Assembly (NCBI GenBank): GCA_035544315.1
Contig: DATKGB010000161.1
Coordinates: forward strand, 1-33,025
Length of the DNA: 33,025 nt
From: JALYSX01 sp035544315
GTDB lineage: Bacteria; Vulcanimicrobiota; Vulcanimicrobiia; Vulcanimicrobiales; Vulcanimicrobiaceae
Reading direction: 5' to 3'
Positions 23,424 through 29,587 of the stretch are shown here, piece by piece (position 1 is the first letter of the stretch; each line of letters opens with the position of its first letter). Both the position numbers and the translations under genes were made by a program. The notes beneath the pieces are model-generated. The model had not been told where the DNA came from. It saw only the letters and a program-made list of their open reading frames with translations, and did no database searches.

Positions 23424-24008
23424 CTAGTTCGGCACGCCGTCGGCGCGCTGTTTGCGCAACGCGTGCATGTACCATACAAACTCGTCGAGGAAGCCTGCGG
23501 TTACCTTTGCGATCCAAGGTTGCTTGGGCGTCCCATCGTCTTCGAATATATCGCCGACGATAGGAAACGGGAGCAACGACGGAATCGTCACCATGCCCAT
23601 CTCCGCCAAACTCATCCGCAGTTGCATCGCCGCACGCATGCCGCCCCAACGTCCGCCCGAATAGCAAACGATCCCGGCCGGACGCCAAAAATATTCTTCG
23701 AGAAAATGATCGAGCAAGTTTTTCAGTGCGGGCGGAATGCCGTTGTTGTACTCTCCCGACACGACGCAGAACCCATCGGCCTTGCGGTAGAGTTGCGCCA
23801 ACTCTTCCATCACCGCGGGTGCCTGGCCAGGTTCGAACTCTTTGTACATCCGATCGAGCAACGGTAGACGCTTTTCGAGCGGATCGATCAGCACCGGCGT
23901 GCAACCGCGCTCGCGCAGCGCCGTCACCATAAACCGTGCGGCTTTGATGCCCTGACGCTCCGAGCGAACGGATCCGTAGATGACGGGAACCAGCAGCGAA
24001 TCGGCCAT
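23424..24008 (-). CDS. NAD(P)H-dependent FMN reductase
   Basis: 194-residue flavodoxin-fold reductase. The flavin-phosphate loop 'VIYGSVRSERQGIKAARFM' is at the start, the 'FCVVSGEYNNGIPPALKNLL' motif near residue 85 contacts the isoalloxazine ring, and 'GIVCYSGGRWGGMRAAMQLR' follows. These enzymes reduce FMN or quinones with NAD(P)H and supply electrons to flavin-dependent partners. It is the first gene of the minus-strand set that includes the SDR and Rieske genes, diverging from rpsO across 136 bases. No Shine-Dalgarno is seen before the ATG. Confidence 0.88.
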   Translation of the reverse strand: MADSLLVPVIYGSVRSERQGIKAARFMVTALRERGCTPVLIDPLEKRLPLLDRMYKEFEPGQAPAVMEELAQLYRKADGFCVVSGEYNNGIPPALKNLLDHFLEEYFWRPAGIVCYSGGRWGGMRAAMQLRMSLAEMGMVTIPSLLPFPIVGDIFEDDGTPKQPWIAKVTAGFLDEFVWYMHALRKQRADGVPN

Positions 24009-24044
24009 GGGACCCGCGATTGACCGCCGGCCTGACCATTCCCC

Positions 24045-24074
24045 TTGCCAGGCGGCGCGAGGCTCTGCTATGCT
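24045..24074 (+). promoter_or_regulatory. Candidate sigma-70-type promoter of rpsO
   Basis: TTGCCA (24045-24050) and TATGCT (24069-24074) are 18 bases apart, placing a transcript start near 24081 and a leader of about 64 bases before the rpsO ATG. The leader contains GGTC...GACC (24080-24099), which could fold. S15 autoregulates through its leader in several bacteria; nothing here is similar enough to a known class to claim that. Confidence 0.5.
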
Positions 24075-24144
24075 ACGCCGGTCGCCGGGACGGACCTATG
24101 GCCTGTACCCGAGCGAGACCATCCTGTTGTAAGGAGCCCGTCCC

Positions 24145-24414
24145 ATGCCCATCAGCAAAGAAGCGAAGTCCGAGATCTCGGCCAAATTCGGCCGCTCGGC
24201 CAACGACACCGGCTCGGCCGAAGTCCAGGTCGCCATCTTGACCTCGTCGATCAATCAGCTCACCGAGCACCTCAAGATTCACAAGAAAGATCATCATAGC
24301 CGCCGCGGCTTGCTGCTGCAGGTCGGCCAGCGCCGGCGCCTCCTGGGCTATCTCCAGAAGACCGATGTCGAGCGCTATCGCAAACTGATCGGGGAACTTG
24401 GCCTGCGTCGCTAG
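24145..24414 (+). CDS. rpsO: 30S ribosomal protein S15
   Basis: 89 residues, the standard length. It binds 16S rRNA in the central domain and nucleates platform assembly. Signature stretches: 'KSEISAKFGRSANDTGSAEV', 'QLTEHLKIHKKDHHSRRGLL' and 'RRLLGYLQKTDVERYRKLIG'. AAGGAG at 24131-24136, eight bases before the ATG, is a good ribosome binding site. The gene often precedes pnp; here it is followed by a strong terminator and a cluster of exported small proteins instead. Confidence 0.98.
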   Translation: MPISKEAKSEISAKFGRSANDTGSAEVQVAILTSSINQLTEHLKIHKKDHHSRRGLLLQVGQRRRLLGYLQKTDVERYRKLIGELGLRR

Positions 24415-24443
24415 GAACCAAGCGCGCACCCAATAACGTTCAC

Positions 24444-24484
24444 GAGCGGACGGGCCATGTGCCCGGCCGCTCGCTGCTTTTTTT
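24444..24484 (+). terminator. Rho-independent terminator after rpsO, abutting the next gene's ribosome binding site
   Basis: GAGCGGACGGGC (24444-24455) pairs with GCCCGGCCGCTC (24461-24472) with one mismatch and a CATGT loop. Seven T follow at 24478-24484. The GGGAGG of the next gene begins at 24485, immediately after the T-run, leaving no room for a separate promoter downstream of the hairpin. Confidence 0.85.
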
Positions 24485-24497
24485 GGGAGGCTGGATT

Positions 24498-24884
24498 TTG
24501 AATCGATGGATTGTCGCATTCGCCCTGGTCTGCGGAATTTTCGCCAGCACTCGCACACCGGCTCCCGCCACCACCCCGAGCTTCACCATTTGCAATAGCA
24601 CCGGTCAGGTCGCCTTTGTTGAAGTCGAACAGCTGACGCCGTTCTCTCGGTGGGTTACCTTGTATATCAATCCACGACGGACCGAATCGAGATATCTCAC
24701 CGGATCGTTGGGCCGATTTGAAGTTCGCGTAACCGTCTATTCCGGAGGCACGAAAATCAAGCTTCCTCCCAAACAGATGACCGTGCGCTCCGGCAACGAG
24801 GGCCGCATTACTGTCGACTCCATCGCCACCGGCAAAAATGGCGAGAACGCCGACTTCGGTTTCACTGTGGTCTCCGCGCCGTGA
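24498..24884 (+). CDS. Small exported protein, paralogue 1 of 5
   Basis: 128 residues with a signal peptide (NRWIVAFALVCGIFASTRTP). The mature part opens 'PSFTICNSTGQVAFVEVEQL', with the N-x-T motif shared by all five cluster proteins, and is predicted beta-rich: 'WVTLYINPRR', 'LTGSLGRFEVRVTVYSGG', 'IKLPPKQMTVRSG', 'GRITVDS', with a late 'FGFTVV' strand. The TTG at 24498 follows GGGAGG by seven bases. No known family is recognised. Unlike the others it has an internal Cys beside the N-x-T motif. It is separated from the next gene by 20 bases that contain a ribosome binding site. Confidence 0.7.
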   Translation: MNRWIVAFALVCGIFASTRTPAPATTPSFTICNSTGQVAFVEVEQLTPFSRWVTLYINPRRTESRYLTGSLGRFEVRVTVYSGGTKIKLPPKQMTVRSGNEGRITVDSIATGKNGENADFGFTVVSAP

Positions 24885-24904
24885 GCGCCATAGGAGTAAA
24901 TTAC

Positions 24905-25267
24905 ATGACTCGAGCCGCATTCGTTCTCGCGCTTGTCGCGCTTTTGTCCGCATCGTTCGTCGCCGCAGCCAAGTCCGCACCGGCCCTCCTGGAGATCAGG
25001 AATAAGACGGTCTACGATTTGCGTTTCACCATCGAGCCGACCAACAAAACCCAAGCGCGCGCGACGCAAACGCTCGCTCCCGGCGCGACCATAACGTTCG
25101 ATCAAACCGGAACCTGGTACTTGACCGGCGAGCTCATGCACGGTAGCACCCTGATCAAAAAACTGGGCGACCACATGATCCTGATGAAGACCGGGGATCG
25201 CCCGGCGCACCTTCTGGCAGTCGACGATCCGATCGCCAAGATGCTGCGCTGGTATGTATACTACTAA
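24905..25267 (+). CDS. Small exported protein, paralogue 2 of 5
   Basis: 120 residues. The signal peptide is 'RAAFVLALVALLSASFVAA'. The mature domain starts 'PALLEIRNKTVYDLRFTIEP' with the N-K-T motif, followed by 'TLAPGATITFDQTGTWYLTG', 'HMILMKTGDRPAHLLAVD', and an aromatic end RWYVYY. The ATG at 24905 has AGGAGT eight bases upstream, which favours it over an in-frame GTG at 24881 that overlaps the previous stop. The family is unknown. The aligned positions of hydrophobic residues, Pro and Gly match the neighbours, which suggests tandem duplication followed by strong divergence. Confidence 0.7.
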   Translation: MTRAAFVLALVALLSASFVAAAKSAPALLEIRNKTVYDLRFTIEPTNKTQARATQTLAPGATITFDQTGTWYLTGELMHGSTLIKKLGDHMILMKTGDRPAHLLAVDDPIAKMLRWYVYY

Positions 25268-25268
25268 G

Positions 25269-25634
25269 ATGAAACGTACCACCTTCGTCACGACTACCTT
25301 GGCCTTGGCCGCGCTCATGACGGGCGTTATCGGGGCACCGCCGCAAGCGGCAAAAGCCGATCCTCCGCAGACGTACATGATGATCGAGAATCCAACACCC
25401 CACGACGTATTCATCGAGTTCAACACGGCCAAAACCAAACCGTGGTTAAGGACAATGATCCGCTCGAAGACCAACTACAGGTGGCCGTTCGAAGGCACCT
25501 TCCAATTGGTCGGCTATGTGAAGGTCGGGACGACCGACGTCGCGTTCGCGCCAAGGGACGTTACGGTGAACGCCTATCACAAGGCTCATCTCATCCTCGA
25601 AAGCGACTCTCAAGGAAAGTACTTCTTCAAGTGA
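25269..25634 (+). CDS. Small exported protein, paralogue 3 of 5
   Basis: 121 residues. The signal peptide is 'KRTTFVTTTLALAALMTGVI'. The mature domain starts 'QTYMMIENPTPHDVFIEFNT' with N-P-T, then 'WPFEGTFQLVGYVKVGTTDV', 'APRDVTVNAYHKAHLILES' and an aromatic end KYFFK. The middle strand pattern GxFxLxGxV is shared with paralogues 1 and 5. The ATG at 25269 lies one base after the previous gene's stop; an ATG at 25254 inside that gene is the alternative. Its TGA overlaps the next GTG. Family and function are unknown. Confidence 0.68.
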   Translation: MKRTTFVTTTLALAALMTGVIGAPPQAAKADPPQTYMMIENPTPHDVFIEFNTAKTKPWLRTMIRSKTNYRWPFEGTFQLVGYVKVGTTDVAFAPRDVTVNAYHKAHLILESDSQGKYFFK

Positions 25635-25978
25635 AACGCTTCGTTTTCGTTCTCGCGATCGTCGGCCTGGCATCCGCCGCGTTCGGCATGCCGGCACGGT
25701 CGGCCGAACCGCTGTTGCGCATCACCAACGCAACGAAGTATACGATTAAATTGGTGTATCAGAAGGGTTTCGCCGGGGGTTCGCTGAGCTTTGAAATCGG
25801 CCCGGGCGGTGATTTTCGTGGCAACGAACCGGGTGAATTGCTCGTCGGCGGCACGACTACGTACGACGGAAAGATCGCAACGCTGCCGATCAAAGCGTTC
25901 AAATGCGCGAGCGGCAAAACCATCTGGGCGAAGATCGAGCAAACCGGCCCGACGACCCTAATTTGGAAAGTGAACTGA
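25631..25978 (+). CDS. Small exported protein, paralogue 4 of 5
   Basis: 115 residues starting at GTG 25631, which overlaps the previous TGA (GTGA). The signal peptide is 'KRFVFVLAIVGLASAAFG', ending near ARSA. The mature domain starts 'EPLLRITNATKYTIKLVYQK' with N-A-T, then 'SLSFEIGPGGDFRGNEPG', 'ATLPIKAFKCASGKTIWAKI' and the final strand TLIWKVN. It has a single mature Cys. The upstream open frame extends into paralogue 3 and is a shadow. Closest by eye to paralogue 5, sharing L-x-I/M-x-N-x-T-K-Y. Confidence 0.7.
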   Translation: MKRFVFVLAIVGLASAAFGMPARSAEPLLRITNATKYTIKLVYQKGFAGGSLSFEIGPGGDFRGNEPGELLVGGTTTYDGKIATLPIKAFKCASGKTIWAKIEQTGPTTLIWKVN

Positions 25979-26373
25979 TGACCCGCCAGACACCGTCCCG
26001 CTTGGTCGCGGCGCTTCTGTTGCTCATTGTCGGCATGACGGCTAGCGCGGGCGGCGCTCGCGGCGCGACGCCCACGCCGTACCTCGAGATGTATAACATG
26101 ACAAAATATTCCGCGACGGTCATCGTCGAGCGACTGCCGGGAGGCTTGGCATACGGGCACTACACGTTGGAGCCATATGGACGCGCAGCGATCTGGGGTC
26201 CTGGCGCCTTCCTATTCAAAGGTTCGGTGAAGGACGCCACGGCAACGGTGACGCTCCCGAATAAAGAGATTACCCTCGTCGCCGATTCAAAAACGCGCGG
26301 ACTGATCATCGAAGCGCGCGGCGCAACCTTTGTTTGGAGCATCGGTCCCGCCGCTTCGGGCGCCTACATGTGA
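25978..26373 (+). CDS. Small exported protein, paralogue 5 of 5
   Basis: 131 residues; the ATG shares one base with the previous stop (TGATG). The signal peptide is 'RLVAALLLLIVGMTASAGGA'. The mature domain starts 'TPYLEMYNMTKYSATVIVER' with N-M-T-K-Y, then 'HYTLEPYGRAAIWGPGAFLF', 'ATVTLPNKEITLVADSKT', 'GLIIEARGATFVWSIG'. The layout is the same as in the other four. Last gene of the cluster; 113 bases separate it from the membrane-anchored ATPase gene, and no terminator hairpin is seen there. Function unknown. Confidence 0.7.
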   Translation: MTRQTPSRLVAALLLLIVGMTASAGGARGATPTPYLEMYNMTKYSATVIVERLPGGLAYGHYTLEPYGRAAIWGPGAFLFKGSVKDATATVTLPNKEITLVADSKTRGLIIEARGATFVWSIGPAASGAYM

Positions 26374-26468
26374 TCCGGCGGCGCTGCTAGCAAATGCCCA
26401 GAGCGGAGCGGCCAGCGCGGCGCACCTTCTTGCCGACGGTGTAGAAGCAACTAGGGGAACCCCGTTAC

Positions 26469-26482
26469 GGGAGGAACCTCCC
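26469..26482 (+). promoter_or_regulatory. Hairpin containing the ribosome binding site of the STAND gene
   Basis: GGGAG (26469-26473) pairs with CTCCC (26478-26482) around GAAC. The stem includes the GGAGG that would serve the ATG at 26487, so the fold would hide it. Directly upstream, CCCG (26461-26464) and CGGG (26468-26471) can pair as an alternative. Mutually exclusive short stems are consistent with translational control but are short enough to be chance. Confidence 0.3.
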
Positions 26483-26486
26483 TCGA

Positions 26487-29387
26487 ATGAGTTCGGTTGG
26501 CGCGAATCGTCGTCTGCGTGCGTACGCATACGGCCTCGTTACGACGGTCGTCGTGCTCCTTTTTGCGTTCGGCGAGTGGTGGGCCGAAAAGTACGTATCG
26601 GATCGCTCGCGCTTGGCGAGTACGGCTATCGAAATTGCGATCGTTTTAATCGCGACGCTCGCGTTCCGGCCAATCCATCAGCGCGTGGAAGCCGCGGTGG
26701 AAGCGGCCTTCACCAAGCGCCGCCGAGAAGCGCGAGAGACCTTCTCCCGACTGCGCAAGGAGTTGACATCGTTCAACGACCCGCAGCAAGTACTGCGTCG
26801 CGTCGTCGAGGCCGTCGACTACCTCATGGGGGCCGCGGGATGCGCGATCTATCTGCGCCGCGATTCCTATGTAGTGGAAGCCTCTTCGTACGACGTTCCC
26901 CTCGAGCGTATCGAGCCCGACGATCCGCTCGCGATTCGCCTTCGGTCGACTGCGGCTCCCGCGGATCCGCGCTCGCTCGGCTCCCCGGCGCCCGGCGAGA
27001 TTGCGTTCCCAATGATGGCCGGCGGCGACCTGGTCGGTTTTCTCTGCCTTACGCCAAAGCGTGTCGAGTACGAACCCGATGACCGCCGCGCCATCGCCGC
27101 GCTGACCGAGGCGGCCGGGTTGGCGTTGGCCGCGCTCGATCCGCGGCTTCGTTCGCAAAACGCCATCGTCCCTCGGAACAACTTGCCGCGTACGCTCACT
27201 TCGTTCGTCGGCCGCGAAATCGAGATTGCCGAGATTACCGAATCGATCGGCGAGCATTCCCTCGTTACGCTAGTAGGTGCCGGCGGAGTCGGCAAGACCC
27301 GCGCCTCGCTACAAGTCGCGGCAAACGTCCTAGGCGGATTCGTCGACGGCGTCTGGTTCGTCGAACTCGCACCGCTCTCGAACGGCGACTACATTCCCTC
27401 AACCATCGCGCAATCCGTAGGACTAAGGCTCCCGGCCGCGGGCGACCCGCTTGAAAATCTCGTGCGCGCCCTTAAAGCCAAACACGCCATGCTCGTCTTC
27501 GACAACTGCGAACATTTGGTCGAGTCGAGCGCGCGCGTCATCGCGGCGATTCTCGCCGGTTGCCCGAAGGTGAAAGTCTTGGCGTCGAGTCGGCAAGCGC
27601 TCGACATCGCGGGCGAACAAGCCTACCGGCTACCGTCCCTGGAGGTTCCCGAGCAAAACGAATTGGAAGGCTTGCGCGCGAACGAGGCCATGCAATGTGC
27701 TGCGATCGCCCTCTTCGTGGAACGGGCCGTCGCTGCCGACCGGCGATTTGTTTTGACCGATGAGAACGCGCAAACGGTCGCCGATATCTGCCGGAGGCTT
27801 GACGGGATTCCGCTTGCAATCGAACTAGCCGCATCGAAGACGACCGTTCTGAGCCCCCGTCAGCTGTCGGCAAAGCTTCACGAGCGCTTTCGGCTTCTGT
27901 CCCAACCGGACAGCGATCGCCTGCCGCGTCAGCAAACGCTGCACGCGCTGATTCACTGGAGTTTCGATCTACTCGACGAAGTCGAACGCGCGGCGTTTAG
28001 GCGTTTGTCGATCTTTGCCGGCGGATGGACGCTGGCAGCGGCCGAAGCCGTATGCGTCGACGAAGGCGTCGACGAATGGAAGGTATTCGAGTTGCTCTCC
28101 GCACTCGTTTCCAAATCGCTCGTCGTCGTGGACCCAAGCGGCGAGGATTCGCGCTACCGGATGCTCCACTCGATCCGAGAGTTCAGCCGCGAACGTTTGG
28201 AGGAGGCCAACGAAACTCACGCCATGGCCGGCAAACACGCGCGCTATTATGCCGGTCTCGTGGGCGATGTGGTTCCCCTGGCGGAGTCGTTGGAGGACGT
28301 GCGGTGGCGTCAAGCGCTCGCACCCGAGATCGATAACATCAGAATCGCATTGGACTGGTCCATATTTCGCGGAAACGATAGCGCTATTGGTCTGAGTTTA
28401 CTCGCCGGGATCGAGTTGCCGGAGCTCTTGACCACGCCGCAGGAAGCGATCCAATGGTTCGAGGCCGCGCGACCGCTGCTCGATACGCCCGGAAACGAGT
28501 TGACGAAAGCCAAGGTATTGCGCCACAGCGTCCTTTTGGAATGGATTGTGGGTCGTCCCATCGACCGGCGCGAGGAGACCGCAACGCAAGCGCTAGCCGT
28601 CGCTCTACGATCGTCCGATCCCAACGAGATCGCGCGAGCGCGATCGAATGTGGGGGGCATCTTTCGCGACGCAGCGCGTTTCGACGAAGCCGACGCGATG
28701 TTTTCGCAGGCCTACCACGCGCCGCAAGAACTTTCCGCGCTCACCACCAACGCGGTGTTGCGCAACTGGGCGGTGTCCGATCTCCAGCGCGGCAACGTCG
28801 ACATGGCGCGGCAGCGTTTCACCGAGGTTGCCGCTCGGGAAAGGCCTGGCAGCGAGTGGCACGGCAGCGCCCTGCTTAACCTCGGAGAACTCGAATTTGC
28901 CGTGGGCAACTACGACGCCGCGCGAGAGACCGCCCGAAAAGCCCGAGAGACGTTTGCGCGGCTGAATACGGCGCCGCTGGCGCTCGCTTTGTGCAATCTC
29001 GCGGCGTACGCCATGGCAGTCGACGACTTCGAAGAAGCCCGCGACTGCCTTGGAGAGGCGCTCCGGCTCCTGAAACAGTCGGGCGCGCGTTGGATGATCG
29101 ACGCGTTGGAGCATCACGCCGTGCTCGGCGGACTCGTCGGCGATCACGAGCGCGCGGCCGCTATCGTAGGCTTCACGGACGCACGACATACGAGCAGCGA
29201 AGCGCGTCAACGGACAGAGCAATACGGATACGAACGCCTGATGCGCGCGCTCTCGCAGGTCTACGACGAGGATGCACTCGCGCAACGGATGAGCGCCGGA
29301 GCGCGTCTAACGGAGGAGCAGGTTCTGGAGCTGGCTGCGGCGATAAGCCAACGTATCGCACAAATCCAGGCGGCGGGCGCCGCCTAG
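26487..29387 (+). CDS. Membrane-anchored GAF / STAND ATPase / TPR protein
   Basis: 966 residues. Two hydrophobic segments at about 11-30 and 45-61 form an N-terminal anchor. A 'RVEAAVEAAFTKRRREARE' linker and a GAF-like domain (about 80-215) follow. Next is an AfsR/NB-ARC-type P-loop ATPase: 'TLTSFVGREIEIAEI', Walker A GAGGVGKTR from residue 264, Walker B 'AMLVFDNCEH' near 337, 'VLASSRQALDIAGEQAYRLP', and 'GIPLAIELAASKTTVLSPRQ'. The rest is TPR-like helical repeats to the end. Relatives normally carry a BTAD/OmpR domain, a LuxR domain or a cyclase; none is visible here. It is likely a membrane sensor or signalling hub. Its position after the exported-protein cluster suggests a link, not proven. 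Confidence 0.85.
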   Translation: MSSVGANRRLRAYAYGLVTTVVVLLFAFGEWWAEKYVSDRSRLASTAIEIAIVLIATLAFRPIHQRVEAAVEAAFTKRRREARETFSRLRKELTSFNDPQQVLRRVVEAVDYLMGAAGCAIYLRRDSYVVEASSYDVPLERIEPDDPLAIRLRSTAAPADPRSLGSPAPGEIAFPMMAGGDLVGFLCLTPKRVEYEPDDRRAIAALTEAAGLALAALDPRLRSQNAIVPRNNLPRTLTSFVGREIEIAEITESIGEHSLVTLVGAGGVGKTRASLQVAANVLGGFVDGVWFVELAPLSNGDYIPSTIAQSVGLRLPAAGDPLENLVRALKAKHAMLVFDNCEHLVESSARVIAAILAGCPKVKVLASSRQALDIAGEQAYRLPSLEVPEQNELEGLRANEAMQCAAIALFVERAVAADRRFVLTDENAQTVADICRRLDGIPLAIELAASKTTVLSPRQLSAKLHERFRLLSQPDSDRLPRQQTLHALIHWSFDLLDEVERAAFRRLSIFAGGWTLAAAEAVCVDEGVDEWKVFELLSALVSKSLVVVDPSGEDSRYRMLHSIREFSRERLEEANETHAMAGKHARYYAGLVGDVVPLAESLEDVRWRQALAPEIDNIRIALDWSIFRGNDSAIGLSLLAGIELPELLTTPQEAIQWFEAARPLLDTPGNELTKAKVLRHSVLLEWIVGRPIDRREETATQALAVALRSSDPNEIARARSNVGGIFRDAARFDEADAMFSQAYHAPQELSALTTNAVLRNWAVSDLQRGNVDMARQRFTEVAARERPGSEWHGSALLNLGELEFAVGNYDAARETARKARETFARLNTAPLALALCNLAAYAMAVDDFEEARDCLGEALRLLKQSGARWMIDALEHHAVLGGLVGDHERAAAIVGFTDARHTSSEARQRTEQYGYERLMRALSQVYDEDALAQRMSAGARLTEEQVLELAAAISQRIAQIQAAGAA

Positions 29388-29401
29388 TAGGGACGGGCAC
29401 C

Positions 29402-29587
29402 ATGGATAGCTCTTCACAAAATCGAGCCGCCGCCCACATCGACGCTCACGCCCGATCGATCGACGACCTTCACACCAAATTGGCAGGACTCCCGGGCGCG
29501 GCACAAGGCCCGCTTCAAACCGCCGTCGACAAATACAAAGCCGCTCATCAGCAGTTCCGCGACGACGCGCTGGGGTGCATGAACTAA
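29402..29587 (+). CDS. Small helical hypothetical protein
   Basis: 61 residues, starting MDSSSQNRAAAHIDAHARSI and ending QQFRDDALGCMN. No signal peptide or membrane segment; it looks largely helical with three short amphipathic helices and one Cys near the end. It starts 14 bases after the STAND gene, with a weak purine-rich AGGGACGGG upstream, so it is probably co-transcribed. The 3' end overlaps the convergent S53 peptidase gene by four bases. No family is recognised. Confidence 0.5.
   Translation: MDSSSQNRAAAHIDAHARSIDDLHTKLAGLPGAAQGPLQTAVDKYKAAHQQFRDDALGCMN

Noticed and set aside
23831..23839. GGTTCGAAC, like a tRNA T-loop.
   Set aside because: It lies inside the FMN reductase gene, with no acceptor or anticodon stems around it.
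24498..26373. The shared N-x-T motif of the five exported proteins as N-glycosylation sites.
   Set aside because: Bacterial N-glycosylation is rare and needs an oligosaccharyltransferase not seen here; the position at a strand end fits a structural role better.
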